DNA of 16,969 nt from Alphaproteobacteria bacterium (GTDB lineage Bacteria; Pseudomonadota; Alphaproteobacteria; Rhizobiales; Hyphomicrobiaceae), in assembly GCA_005888525.1 (NCBI GenBank), contig VBAB01000109.1, positions 1-16,969 of the forward strand, read 5' to 3'. Of the stretch, positions 5,558 through 14,030 are shown one piece after another. The first letter of the stretch is position 1, and every line of letters starts with the position of its first letter. Position numbers and translations under genes: made by a program. The notes beneath the pieces are model-generated. The model searched no databases. It saw nothing but the letters and a program-made list of their open reading frames with translations, and was not told the origin of the DNA.

Positions 5558-7951
5558 CTAGAATCGCGTCGAGGCGCCGAAGCGGATGAGCTGCTCCTTG
5601 TCGTAGGACTCCTTGAGAAGGGCTTTGGCAATGTCCAGGCGGAGCGGTCCCAGCGGCGAGTTCCACAGAATGCCGAACCCAACGGAGGCACGGATGGCGG
5701 CCGAGTCGGCGAGGCAGACACCTTGCCACGTCGTGATGCCGGTGCCGGGATTGTAGACTCCGGGCTGGCCGCAAGAGTTCGGGAGCTTCTTGACGCCGGC
5801 ACCTGCCCCGAACAGCGATCCGGCGTCCGCAAAAACCGCGCCGCTCATGCCGAGATCGTCGGGTATCAACGGGAACGGGAAGCGCAGCTCCGCCGTCGTC
5901 GACCAGAACGTATCGCCGCCCACTGCATCGTTCGTCAGCGTGTCGCGCGGACCGAAACCCGACATGTAGAAGCCACGGATCGTCTCTCCACCCTTGTAGT
6001 AGAGGTCCAGCAAACGGACATCCTGGCCACCCCAGCCTTCGATGTGACCGCCGATCGCGCGCCCGACGAACGTGATCTTCTCCGTGATGGGATAATAGTA
6101 GCGCCCCTCGGCACTCAGCCTGATATATTGAACATCACCCCCGACGCCCGCAAATTCGACCCCCCCCTGGAAGAAATAGCCGCTCGTCGGGGTCTTGGGA
6201 TGGTTGCGCGCGTCGTAGGTCAAGCTCGTGCCGACGGAAGACGTCCAATATGTACCCTTGGCCTCCTGGATCGCCCGCGACGCACTCGCCGCCACATCGG
6301 AGATCTCGTTGTTGGAGAGGGAGTAGGAATTCACCAGCCACAGGTTCTCGGCGATCGGAAAGCCGATGCGCAAGGAGCCTCCGGTCGTACGCGTGGCGAA
6401 CTGCTGGTACGTCGAAACCTGCGTGAGCTTGTGGAACAGGTCGAATCCGGCGGCGAGGTTGCGATCGAGGAACCGGGGCTCGGTGAAGCTCAAATCGATC
6501 TGCTGGCGCTGCGCCGAGCCGGAAAGCCGCAGCCGCAGATACTGCCCGCGGCCCAGCAGGTTTCGCTCGCTGATGGTGACGTCGCCGATAAGGCCTTCAC
6601 TGGTCGAGTAGCCGGCCCCGAACGACAGCTCGCCGGTGGACTGTTCCACCAGCTCGACATCCAAGATCACGCGGTCGGGCGCCGAGCCCGGCCGGCGCTT
6701 GATCTCCACCGTCTTGAAGAAGCCCAGCCCTTGCAGGCGCTTCTTGGCCTTGTCCACCATCTGCGGATTGAAGGCGTCGCCCTCCGCCAGGCGGAACTCG
6801 CGCCTGATGACATAGTCGCGCGTGCGTACGTTGCCGATGACGTTGATGCGCTCGATGTAGATATGCGGCCCCTCGTCGACCAGGTAGGTCACGTTGATGA
6901 TGCGACCCGCCGCATCGCGCGCCGCGCGTGGGCGCACGCGTGCGAACGGCAGACCCTGCTCGGAGACGGTGAGGGTGAGCCGCTCCACCGACTTGTCCAA
7001 CTGCGACTGGTTGAATGTCGTCCCCCCGACGGAGAACAGCTCACCGTAGAGTTTCTTAGGGTCGACCCCGGCGACGCTCGACTCGATCTCGACTGTGCCG
7101 AATTTGAACACCTCGCCTTCATCGATGACGAAGGTGATGTAGAAGCCCGAACCATCGCGATCGAGCTCGGCCCCGGCGGACACGATGCGCGCGTCGGCAT
7201 AGCCGTTCCTCAGGTAATACTGCCTGAGCAGCTCGCGATCGAGGGAAAGCCGATCGGGGTCGTAGATGTTCGTGCCCTTGATGAAGTCGAACAAGCTGGA
7301 TTGGGTGGTGGTGATGATGTCGCGCAGCTGGCTGTCGGAGAACGCGCGATTGCCGATGAAATTGATCGCCTTGACCTTGGTCGCCGCACCCTCGTTGATC
7401 TCGAACACGACGTTCACGCGATTATTGTCGAGCTCGATGAGCTTGGGGTCCACCACCGCGGCAAACCGCCCCTGCCGTCGATAAACGTCGAGAATCCTCT
7501 GCACGTCGGCCTGCGCGCGGGCGCGGGTAAACACCGAGCGCGGCTTGAGCTGGACCTCCGCCAGCAGGGTATCCTTGTCGGCCTCCGAATTACCCTCGAA
7601 GGCCACCTGATTGATGACCGGGTTCTCGACCACGGTCACGAGCACACCTGTGGGCTCGCGGTCGATGCGTACGTCCGAGAACAGACTGGTGGCGAACAGC
7701 GATTTGATGGACTGATCGACCTTGCCTGGATCGTAGACATCGCCGACGTTGAACTTGAGATAGGAACGCACCGTCTCGGGCTCGACGCGACGGTTGCCCG
7801 CGACCCGGATCTCTCGGATCGTGGCGCCCTGCGCATGCGCAGTCGGCGCAGCAACGAGCACCGGCTCGACGACAGACACGGCACAGAATGCCGCCGCCGC
7901 GACCAGGATCACGTGCCAGCCCCCCGACTTGCACATCCCTATTTTGGGCAT
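5558..7951 (-). CDS. bamA: Outer membrane protein assembly factor BamA
   Basis: BamA is the Omp85 core of the BAM complex, which folds and inserts beta-barrel proteins into the outer membrane. The 797-residue precursor has a signal peptide with a hydrophobic stretch at 14-26 and a likely cleavage after AHA at residue 40. Five POTRA domains follow to about residue 436; repeats such as VAFEGNSEADKDTL, INFIGNRAFSDSQL and INVIGNVRTRDYVI mark domain starts. The barrel runs from about 440 to the end. The conserved loop 6 motif is IRGF at 658-661 (usually VRGF) in GGETIRGFYMSGFGPRD. The C-terminal signal ends in Phe (LIRFGASTRF). Cys727 and Cys746 lie in the loop after FADAGSLFG and could form an extracellular disulfide. 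The ATG at 7951 has GGGA close upstream. There is no skp/ompH gene between bamA and lpxD. Confidence 0.98.
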   Translation of the reverse strand: MPKIGMCKSGGWHVILVAAAAFCAVSVVEPVLVAAPTAHAQGATIREIRVAGNRRVEPETVRSYLKFNVGDVYDPGKVDQSIKSLFATSLFSDVRIDREPTGVLVTVVENPVINQVAFEGNSEADKDTLLAEVQLKPRSVFTRARAQADVQRILDVYRRQGRFAAVVDPKLIELDNNRVNVVFEINEGAATKVKAINFIGNRAFSDSQLRDIITTTQSSLFDFIKGTNIYDPDRLSLDRELLRQYYLRNGYADARIVSAGAELDRDGSGFYITFVIDEGEVFKFGTVEIESSVAGVDPKKLYGELFSVGGTTFNQSQLDKSVERLTLTVSEQGLPFARVRPRAARDAAGRIINVTYLVDEGPHIYIERINVIGNVRTRDYVIRREFRLAEGDAFNPQMVDKAKKRLQGLGFFKTVEIKRRPGSAPDRVILDVELVEQSTGELSFGAGYSTSEGLIGDVTISERNLLGRGQYLRLRLSGSAQRQQIDLSFTEPRFLDRNLAAGFDLFHKLTQVSTYQQFATRTTGGSLRIGFPIAENLWLVNSYSLSNNEISDVAASASRAIQEAKGTYWTSSVGTSLTYDARNHPKTPTSGYFFQGGVEFAGVGGDVQYIRLSAEGRYYYPITEKITFVGRAIGGHIEGWGGQDVRLLDLYYKGGETIRGFYMSGFGPRDTLTNDAVGGDTFWSTTAELRFPFPLIPDDLGMSGAVFADAGSLFGAGAGVKKLPNSCGQPGVYNPGTGITTWQGVCLADSAAIRASVGFGILWNSPLGPLRLDIAKALLKESYDKEQLIRFGASTRF

Positions 7952-8137
7952 TCGTCCCGTGTGCCTTTCAGTGCGCCGTTCCCTCGTGCTCCCTACCCGT
8001 CGGCGTCAGGTGGGCGCTTACGCTCGATACTCCGGTCCAGCCCATAAGGCTCGGACGATACACTCCTTTTATTCGACTTCCAGGCGGAGCGTCGGAAGCG
8101 GTACGCGAAGTCTTTAACTGTTCAGTAACCACCGTGG

Positions 8138-8180
8138 AAGTGGCAAGATTACGTCATTTTCGGCGTGAATCCGGCCACTT
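8138..8180 (-). other. Imperfect stem-loop in the rseP-bamA intergenic gap
   Basis: The 247-bp gap 7952-8198 holds no convincing gene. On the minus strand aagtggc (8180-8174) pairs with gccactt (8144-8138). After a 2x2 internal loop the stem continues as gatt/aatc, and then acg/cgt after a bulged base, closing a 10-base loop. It begins 18 bases after the rseP stop. No T-run follows, so termination is only one possibility; it could also be an RNA processing or stabilising hairpin. The rest of the gap looks like a bamA leader, but I cannot place a confident promoter in it. Confidence 0.35.
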
Positions 8181-8198
8181 GGACATGCTGCCTTAATT

Positions 8199-9359
8199 CT
8201 AGCCGATTCCCGTCAGCCACCGGCGCACGATGCCCAGATCGTTCCATGTCGCAAACATCATGAGCATCAGCACCACGGCGAGCCCGATGCGGAACCCGAT
8301 CTCCTGCGTGCGCTCGCTCAAAGGCCTGCGCCGTACGGCCTCGATCAGGTAGAACAAAAGGTGGCCGCCATCCAGCAATGGGATCGGGAACAGATTGATA
8401 AGCCCGATGCTCACGGACAGCACGGCCGTTAGGCTGAGCAGGGGCACGATGCCGGCGCTGGCGACCTGCCCTGAGATTTCAGCGATGCCGATCGGCCCCC
8501 GCATCTGATCGGCGGACTCCAGTCCCATAATGACATCGCCGAGATAGGACAGCGTGCGTGTGATTATGAAGACAGTTTCGCGCACGCCCAGCCCCAGCGA
8601 TTCGATGGGTCCGTAGCGTTTGAACTCCCATTCGGCCTGCGTCGGGTTGCGGCGGATGCCGATCACGCCGACGCGCAGCTTGTTGCCGAATCGGTCGGAG
8701 ATCTCTCGCCGGGCGGGCGTCACCTTCAGCTTCAGCAGGACACCGCCCCGGTTGACCTCGAAGCCGAGCTCGTGATCGGCGCTGGCGCTGACGATGCGCT
8801 GCATGTCGGCAAAGGTCTCGATCGCCTGCCCGTCGATGCTGACGATCACGTCGCCCGACCTGAAACCGGCGGTCGCCGCGGGCCCATCGGCGACCAGCTC
8901 GTCGACGCGCGGCGCCGTCACCTGCACGCCCACGAAGGTGAATGTCAGGGCGAAGATGACGATCGCCAACAGGAAATTTGCCACCGGACCGGCAGCGACA
9001 ATGGCGCAGCGCGCCGCCAGCGGCTGGCTCTGGAAGGCGCCCGCCCGCTCGGCCGGCGTCATCTTCTCCAGGGCTGCCCTGGAGGGCACGCTGGCGCTGT
9101 TCTCGTCATCGAGGAACTTGACGTAGCCCCCGAGCGGGATCCACGCGAATCGCCAGCGGGTGCCATACCGGTCATAGAAGCCGAAGATTTCGCGCCCAAA
9201 GCCGATGGAAAAGGCCTTGATCTTCACGCCGCACCAGCGGGCGACCAGAAAATGGCCGAGCTCGTGGATGAACACCACGATCGTCAGCACGAACAAGAAC
9301 GGTAGCAGAACGGACAGGACGTTGCCGATCCCGCCCAATCCCTGACCGAATATGGCCAT
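8199..9359 (-). CDS. rseP: Site-2 intramembrane zinc metalloprotease RseP
   Basis: RseP-type proteases cut single-span membrane proteins, such as anti-sigma factors and leftover signal peptides, within the inner membrane. The 386-residue protein has a first membrane segment holding the zinc motif HELGH at residues 32-36. AAGPVANFLLAIVIFALTF (second segment, 122-140) is next. A single PDZ domain covers about 148-215 (GFRSGDVIVSIDGQAI), where E. coli RseP has two. The third zinc ligand lies in NLFPIPLLDGGHLLFY, with Asp330. A last membrane helix is near 355-371. GGGAGG lies 9 nt before the ATG at 9359 and 6 nt before a GTG at 9362 directly ahead of it, so the start is uncertain by one codon. 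It sits 50 bp after dxr. Confidence 0.96.
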   Translation of the reverse strand: MAIFGQGLGGIGNVLSVLLPFLFVLTIVVFIHELGHFLVARWCGVKIKAFSIGFGREIFGFYDRYGTRWRFAWIPLGGYVKFLDDENSASVPSRAALEKMTPAERAGAFQSQPLAARCAIVAAGPVANFLLAIVIFALTFTFVGVQVTAPRVDELVADGPAATAGFRSGDVIVSIDGQAIETFADMQRIVSASADHELGFEVNRGGVLLKLKVTPARREISDRFGNKLRVGVIGIRRNPTQAEWEFKRYGPIESLGLGVRETVFIITRTLSYLGDVIMGLESADQMRGPIGIAEISGQVASAGIVPLLSLTAVLSVSIGLINLFPIPLLDGGHLLFYLIEAVRRRPLSERTQEIGFRIGLAVVLMLMMFATWNDLGIVRRWLTGIG

Positions 9360-9409
9360 CACCAGCAGCCTCCCAGACCTGTCCTCGGCACAGTACCACC
9401 GCTTGCCGC

Positions 9410-10672
9410 TCAGCGAGCGGGCGGCAACTCACATGTCCCCGTGATCCCCAGCAAGTTCAGCGCCAACCGCCGCGCCGACGCATCCGTGGCCAGAACGCCG
9501 GTCAGATCGGTCGCTTCGCCCAGCAGGCCCCTGCCGTTCGCCATCTCCAGCGTCTCGGCCACAAGTTGGGCGATTTGAAGGAAGCCGAGGCGACCCGCCA
9601 GAAACGCCTCGACCGCCACCTCGTTGGCCGCATTGAGCACCGCAGGCGCCATGCCGCCCTGCTGCATGGCTTGGCGCGCCAAGCCGAGGGCGCGGAAGCG
9701 GCCCTCGTCGGGCCGCTCGAAGGTCAGCTGCCCGATCTCGACCAGATCGAGGCGCTTGGTCGGCGCGGCCATGCGGCTGGGCCATGCCAGGCTCACGGCG
9801 ATCGGAGTGCGCATATCGGGACTGGCCAGCTGCGCCAGCACCGAGCCGTCCCGATATGCGACAAGGGCGTGGACGATCGACTGGGGGTGCACCACCACCT
9901 CGAGCTGGTGCGGCTGCACGGGGAACAGGTGATAGGCCTCGATGAGCTCGAGCCCCTTGTTCATCATGGTCGCCGAATCGATGGTGATTTTCCGCCCCAT
10001 GGACCAGTTGGGATGGCAAAGCGCCTGCTGCGGCGTGGCGTGCGCCAGCTCCTCGAGGCTCCACGTGCGGAAGGGCCCCCCCGATGCCGTGAGCACGATG
10101 CGCTCGATGGCGGCGGGATCAGCGCCGGCGATCGCCTGGAGGGCGCCCGAGTGCTCCGAATCCACCGGCACCAGCTCGGTACCGGCCTCGCGTACGGCCT
10201 TCATGAAGATCGCGCCCGCCGATACCAGGCACTCCTTGTTGGCAAGCGCCACGCGGCGGCCTTGCATCACCGCCGCCATGGTAGGTCCAAGGCCGGCGGC
10301 GCCGCTGATGCCCGCCATCACGCAATCAGCCGGCCGCTCGGCCGCCTCGATCAGCGCCGCCGCCCCGGCCGCGACCTCGATGCCGCTACCCGAGAGCCGT
10401 TCCTTCAGGGCCTGGTACCGGCTCGCGTCGCCGACGACGGCAAACGCGGCGCAGTGGCGCAGCGCGCATGCGGCCAGCGCCTCGACGTTCGTTTGGGCGG
10501 TCAGCGCCACGACCTCGAACTGGTTCGGGGTGCGGCCGATCAGATCGAGCGTGCTGGTGCCGACCGAGCCCGTCGCGCCGAGCACGCTGATGCGCTTGGG
10601 CGCTGGCATCGCACCCGGGCGCGACGTCGCCGCCGGCACCACCGCCATCCGTCCTGCACGCAGTGCCGGCAC
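9410..10672 (-). CDS. dxr: 1-deoxy-D-xylulose 5-phosphate reductoisomerase
   Basis: Dxr converts DXP to 2-C-methyl-D-erythritol 4-phosphate with NADPH, the committed step of the non-mevalonate isoprenoid pathway, which feeds UppS encoded two genes upstream. The NADPH-binding motif is VLGATGSVGTSTLD at residues 30-43. Metal ligands are Asp171 and Glu173 in PVDSEHSG and Glu242 in MMNKGLELIEA, matching E. coli Asp150, Glu152 and Glu231. After DSEH the sequence is SGALQ rather than the more common NAIFQ or SAIFQ. The start is placed at GTG 10672 because a perfect AGGAGG lies 5 nt upstream, which is better than for the in-frame ATGs at 10648 and 10609. This gives 420 residues with about 25 extra before the Rossmann fold. 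Seventeen bases separate it from cdsA, so the two are co-transcribed. Confidence 0.96.
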   Translation of the reverse strand: MPALRAGRMAVVPAATSRPGAMPAPKRISVLGATGSVGTSTLDLIGRTPNQFEVVALTAQTNVEALAACALRHCAAFAVVGDASRYQALKERLSGSGIEVAAGAAALIEAAERPADCVMAGISGAAGLGPTMAAVMQGRRVALANKECLVSAGAIFMKAVREAGTELVPVDSEHSGALQAIAGADPAAIERIVLTASGGPFRTWSLEELAHATPQQALCHPNWSMGRKITIDSATMMNKGLELIEAYHLFPVQPHQLEVVVHPQSIVHALVAYRDGSVLAQLASPDMRTPIAVSLAWPSRMAAPTKRLDLVEIGQLTFERPDEGRFRALGLARQAMQQGGMAPAVLNAANEVAVEAFLAGRLGFLQIAQLVAETLEMANGRGLLGEATDLTGVLATDASARRLALNLLGITGTCELPPAR

Positions 10673-10689
10673 TCCGGCCTCCTAATCCC

Positions 10690-11562
10690 TCAAGACCCGA
10701 GCAAGAGTGCATGCGCGGGCGAGTGCACATTGATGACGAAGCTGGCCAGCCCGACCGCCGTCGCTGCCGCTACAAGGCCGTCGACGCGGTCCATCACGCC
10801 GCCATGGCCGGGGATGAGCGTGCTCGAATCCTTGGCGCCGAACCGGCGTTTGATGGCCGACTCGGCGAAATCGCCAGCCTGAGCCACGATTGACAGCATA
10901 GCACCCGCCGCCGCCAGCCGCACGACGGAAGCACCCGGAACTGCAAGCCAGAAGAGCGCACCGACGATGGAGCTTGCGACCAGGGCGCCGATGAAACCTG
11001 CCCACGTCTTGTTGGGCGAAACGCGCGGCCACAGCTTCGGCCCGCCCAACAGCCGACCGCTGAGGAATCCGGCCGTGTCCGAGGCGATGACGACGATGAT
11101 GATGAAGATGACGGCGAGCAGCCCAAGCGTGGCATCCGAGCGCAGCCAGATGAGGGCGACCGCGGGCAGGCCGGCATAGAAGACGCCGAGAGCGGAGAAC
11201 AGGCTGTTGCGCCCGAGGCTCAGCAGTGTGGCCAGGATGGCCCCGATCGGCAGGGCCAGGAGCCCCAGACCGACAAACCCCACGGCTGCGAGCACCCCGG
11301 CCACGCCCACCGCCCCCATGTGGACTGCGATGACGAGATCGGCTTCGCGCCCGTGCACCAGGCGGCCCCATTCCCAGCTCAAGACCATGGTAACGGCGAC
11401 CACCAGCACGGCGAACGCCGCCATTCCGGTAAACGTGAAGAGGGCCGCGACCGCACCCATGGCAAGGCTCGAGGCGAGTCTCGTCACAAAATCGCCGCCG
11501 AGGCGCTCGCGCACATCGAGCGATGCGCCGGCGTCGTCTGTCGCCTCGTCGTCTTCGCTCAT
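10690..11562 (-). CDS. cdsA: Phosphatidate cytidylyltransferase
   Basis: CdsA makes CDP-diacylglycerol from phosphatidic acid and CTP in the inner membrane, the branch point for all phospholipids. The 290-residue protein has several hydrophobic segments (roughly 30-65, 78-115, 122-139, 146-161, 191-208, 215-230 and 262-278). The family signature appears as SAIKRRFGAKDSSTLIPGHG followed by GVMDRVD, about residues 235-261. An acidic, probably cytoplasmic N-terminus (MSEDDEATDD) precedes the first helix. The ATG at 11562 has AGAGG 9 nt upstream; an in-frame TTG at 11598 overlapping the uppS stop has no such site and is rejected. A 32-bp gap separates it from uppS. Confidence 0.96.
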   Translation of the reverse strand: MSEDDEATDDAGASLDVRERLGGDFVTRLASSLAMGAVAALFTFTGMAAFAVLVVAVTMVLSWEWGRLVHGREADLVIAVHMGAVGVAGVLAAVGFVGLGLLALPIGAILATLLSLGRNSLFSALGVFYAGLPAVALIWLRSDATLGLLAVIFIIIVVIASDTAGFLSGRLLGGPKLWPRVSPNKTWAGFIGALVASSIVGALFWLAVPGASVVRLAAAGAMLSIVAQAGDFAESAIKRRFGAKDSSTLIPGHGGVMDRVDGLVAAATAVGLASFVINVHSPAHALLLGS

Positions 11563-11594
11563 CCGACCGAGCCTCTCGCTTCTCAGCTGCCGCG

Positions 11595-12350
11595 TCAAAC
11601 GGTCGATCGGGCTACCACGCCACCGAACCGGCGGCTGCGCCTACGGAACTCGTCGATCGCCTGCTCCAGCAGCTCGCGACCGAAATCGGGCCAGAAGGCA
11701 TCGAGGAACACGAACTCGGTATAGGCCGACTGCCAAAGGAGGAAATTCGACAGCCGCAGCTCGCCGCTGGTGCGGATGAGCAGATCGGGGTCGGGCACGC
11801 CGTGCGTATCGAGCGCAGCCGACAGCGCCTCGGGCGTGATGTCCTGCGGCTTGATCGCGCCTGCCAGCGCTTGCTCCGCCAGCCGCCGCGCCGCCCGGGC
11901 GATCTCGGCCCGTGAGCCGTAATTGAACGCGATCTGCAGATTGAGCGCCGAGTTGCCGGAGGTGAGCGCCACCGCGTCGTCGATCAGCGCGAGCAGCTCC
12001 GGGTCCACGCGGTCGCGCTCGCCGATTACGCCGATGCGTACGCCGTTCTGGTGCAACTCGGCGAGATCCCGCCGGATGAAGCGGCGCATCAGCCCCATCA
12101 GATCGTCGATCTCGCTCGCCGGACGCGCCCAGTTCTCCGAGGAAAAGCTGTAGATGGTCAGATACTGGACACCCAGCTCCATGGCCGCCCGCACCGAGCG
12201 GCGGACGGCTTCCACGCCCATGCGGTGCCCGGTCGAGCGCGGCAGCCCGTGCTGCTCCGCCCACCGGCCGTTGCCGTCCATGATGATCGCGACGTGGCGC
12301 GGAACCGGCACGCTTTCGCGCCATTCGGCAGGTTGATTGTGCTTGTTCAT
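11595..12350 (-). CDS. uppS: Isoprenyl transferase (undecaprenyl diphosphate synthase)
   Basis: UppS is a cis-prenyltransferase that extends farnesyl diphosphate with isopentenyl diphosphate to the C55 carrier lipid used for peptidoglycan and O-antigen. The 251-residue protein, close to E. coli's 253, opens with PRHVAIIMDGNGRWAEQHG, whose Asp25 is the catalytic Mg-binding residue. LTIYSFSSENWARP follows, then IAFNYGSRAEIARAA, and DPDLLIRTSGELRLSNFLLW with the diphosphate-binding Arg residues. AYTEFVFLDAFWPDF lies near the end. I start at the ATG at 12350 because it matches the family N-terminus, although no good ribosome binding site is visible there. An upstream TTG/GTG pair at 12407/12404 is no better. 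Confidence 0.96.
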   Translation of the reverse strand: MNKHNQPAEWRESVPVPRHVAIIMDGNGRWAEQHGLPRSTGHRMGVEAVRRSVRAAMELGVQYLTIYSFSSENWARPASEIDDLMGLMRRFIRRDLAELHQNGVRIGVIGERDRVDPELLALIDDAVALTSGNSALNLQIAFNYGSRAEIARAARRLAEQALAGAIKPQDITPEALSAALDTHGVPDPDLLIRTSGELRLSNFLLWQSAYTEFVFLDAFWPDFGRELLEQAIDEFRRRSRRFGGVVARSTV

Positions 12351-12453
12351 AAAGCGAGCGCTACGCGGCGATACCGGAGCTGGACAGCAGCCGCCCCCGT
12401 CCACCAATGCGGCGGGAAACCAAGTCGGCGGTCGGCTGCAGCACGGGTCGCGC

Positions 12454-13017
12454 TCATACCTGCTTGATCTCGGCTTCCTTGCCGGCCAGCACCTGATCGA
12501 TCTCCTTGATCAGCCTGTCGGTCAACTCCTGCACCTTGCCGGAGTTCTTATGATGGTCGTCCTCGCTCATCTGGCCGTCCTTGTCGAGCTTCTTGAGCAG
12601 CTCCATGCCATCGCGCCGCACGTTGCGCACAGCTACACGTGCGTGCTCGGCATACTTGTGCGCAACCTTCACGAGCTCCTGACGGCGCTCGGCGTTGAGC
12701 GCGGGGATCGGCAGGCGGATGAGGGCGCCATCGGTCACGGGATTGAGCCCCAGGTTGGCCTCACGAATGGCCCTTTCGACCGCACTCACCTGGCCCTTGT
12801 CCCAGACCTGCACCGATATGGTGCGCGCATCGGGGGTCGAGACCGTGGCCACTTGGTTGATCGGCATGCGCTGGCCGTAGACGTTGACGACCACCGGATC
12901 GAGCAGATGGGTGCTGGCGCGCCCTGTGCGCAGGCCTGCAAACTCCTTCTTCAGCGTATCCATGGCGCCGCGCATCCGGCGCTCGAGCTCCTTCACATCG
13001 AAATTGCCGGCGGGCAT
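12454..13017 (-). CDS. frr: Ribosome recycling factor
   Basis: RRF works with EF-G to split the post-termination ribosome. The 187-residue protein matches the usual length of about 185. It shows the two-domain pattern: a helical segment (LERRMRGAMDTLKKEFAGLR and GRAS), the beta domain with VNVYGQRMPINQVATVSTPD and NPVTDGALIRLPIPALNAER, and the final helices ending in DGQMSEDDHHKNSGKVQELT. The ATG at 13017 has GGAGG 9 nt upstream. A longer open frame to 13119 adds 34 residues of no family similarity and is rejected. The 113-bp gap to pyrH holds a small 7-bp inverted repeat (13056-13062 with 13074-13080) and no other feature. Confidence 0.97.
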   Translation of the reverse strand: MPAGNFDVKELERRMRGAMDTLKKEFAGLRTGRASTHLLDPVVVNVYGQRMPINQVATVSTPDARTISVQVWDKGQVSAVERAIREANLGLNPVTDGALIRLPIPALNAERRQELVKVAHKYAEHARVAVRNVRRDGMELLKKLDKDGQMSEDDHHKNSGKVQELTDRLIKEIDQVLAGKEAEIKQV

Positions 13018-13130
13018 GGTACGTTTCCTCCGATCTGCAAGCGCCTCGAACCGCCCCCGCAAATCCGCTCGTCTTGCGGGCTCAATGCCGCACGCTGCGC
13101 CTCTAGGCTGGAGGGACACGGCAGCCGGGG

Positions 13131-13856
13131 CTAGCCCGAGATCACCGTGGCCGACGCCTCGCCGCGCAGCACCTTCAGCAGATTACCGTGTTCCTCGATG
13201 GAAAACACAATTACCGGAAGTTTGTTGTCACGAGCAAGGGCAATGGCGGCTCCGTCCATCACCTTGAGGTCTCGCGCCAGGACCTCCGAATAGGTCAGCT
13301 TGTCATAGCGCACTGCACCGGGGTCCGTCTTGGGATCTGCCGAATAGACGCCGTCGACCTGCGTGGCCTTGGCGAGTGCCTCGCAATTCATCTCCACAGC
13401 CCGCAACGCCGCTGTCGTATCGGTGGTAAAGAAGGGGTTACCGGTCCCGGCGGCGAAGATCACCGCGCGCCTGCTCTCCAGATGATGCAGCGCCTTCGAG
13501 CGCACGAAGGCCTCACAGATGGTCGGCATGGGGATGGCCGAGAGAACGCGCGCCGGCACGCCCAGCTGCTCGAGCGCATTGTGCAGCGCCAGAGAGTTCA
13601 TGACCGTCGCCAGCATGCCCATGTAGTCGGCCGTGGCCCGATCCATGCCCTTGGCGGCGCCGGCCAGCCCACGAAAAATATTGCCGCCCCCGACCACGAC
13701 GGCGATCTCCGCGCCCGCGGCAATGGCGTCCCTGATCTCGCCGGATAGGCGCTGCACGACGGGCACATCGATGCCGTAGGCAGCCTTGCCCATCAGCGCC
13801 TCGCCGGACAGCTTCAAGAGCAGGCGTCGGTAGCGCAAGCCTGACGAGCGGCTCAT
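13131..13856 (-). CDS. pyrH: Uridylate kinase (UMP kinase)
   Basis: PyrH phosphorylates UMP to UDP, feeding UTP and CTP pools and, indirectly, UDP-GlcNAc for the lipid A genes downstream. It belongs to the amino acid kinase family and is a cytoplasmic hexamer. The 241-residue protein shows RLLLKLSGEALMG (11-23), AVVVGGGNIFRG (52-63), ADYMGMLATVMNSLAL (76-91) and GTGNPFFTTDTTAALRA (137-153). VDGVYSADPKTDP (168-180) marks the nucleotide-binding part. The ATG at 13856 has AAGG 8 nt upstream and gives the standard length; extensions to 13880 or 13931 add residues without family similarity. The tsf-pyrH-frr order is the common bacterial arrangement. Confidence 0.97.
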   Translation of the reverse strand: MSRSSGLRYRRLLLKLSGEALMGKAAYGIDVPVVQRLSGEIRDAIAAGAEIAVVVGGGNIFRGLAGAAKGMDRATADYMGMLATVMNSLALHNALEQLGVPARVLSAIPMPTICEAFVRSKALHHLESRRAVIFAAGTGNPFFTTDTTAALRAVEMNCEALAKATQVDGVYSADPKTDPGAVRYDKLTYSEVLARDLKVMDGAAIALARDNKLPVIVFSIEEHGNLLKVLRGEASATVISG

Positions 13857-13937
13857 CGTTGCAGCCTTAACGTTGCCCATCCGCGCCGCCGCACATGCCG
13901 ACCGCGGCAGCGCGGCCAGCGACGCGTACACCGGACG

Positions 13938-13972
13938 GAAGACTTAAACAGAGTGCCGGCCGCGAGGCAAAC
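13938..13972 (-). promoter_or_regulatory. Weak candidate promoter and GC-rich repeat upstream of pyrH
   Basis: The 174-bp gap between tsf and pyrH contains, on the minus strand, TTGCCT followed after 17 bases by TTAAGT. This is a poor but correctly spaced sigma-70-like pair, about 85 bases before the pyrH start. Just upstream and overlapping is a repeated ccggccgcg element (13956-13964 and 13972-13980), able to form a 6-bp hairpin that might attenuate read-through from tsf. Both ideas are inference from short matches. Confidence 0.22.
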
Positions 13973-14030
13973 CGGCCGCGGCGAGCCACCGCCCGAACCG
14001 CGACACTAGCCTGATTCGAAGCCCCGCGGA

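Noticed and set aside
5723..8047. Open frame of 774 codons on the + strand
   Set aside because: It lies opposite bamA throughout, and its composition is that of a mirrored reading of BamA codons.
7972..8049. Small gene of 25 codons in the rseP-bamA gap (minus strand)
   Set aside because: It has no ribosome binding site at the right distance and no recognisable features.
9566..10882. Open frame of 438 codons on the + strand
   Set aside because: It is antisense to dxr and the end of cdsA and shows no recognisable motifs.
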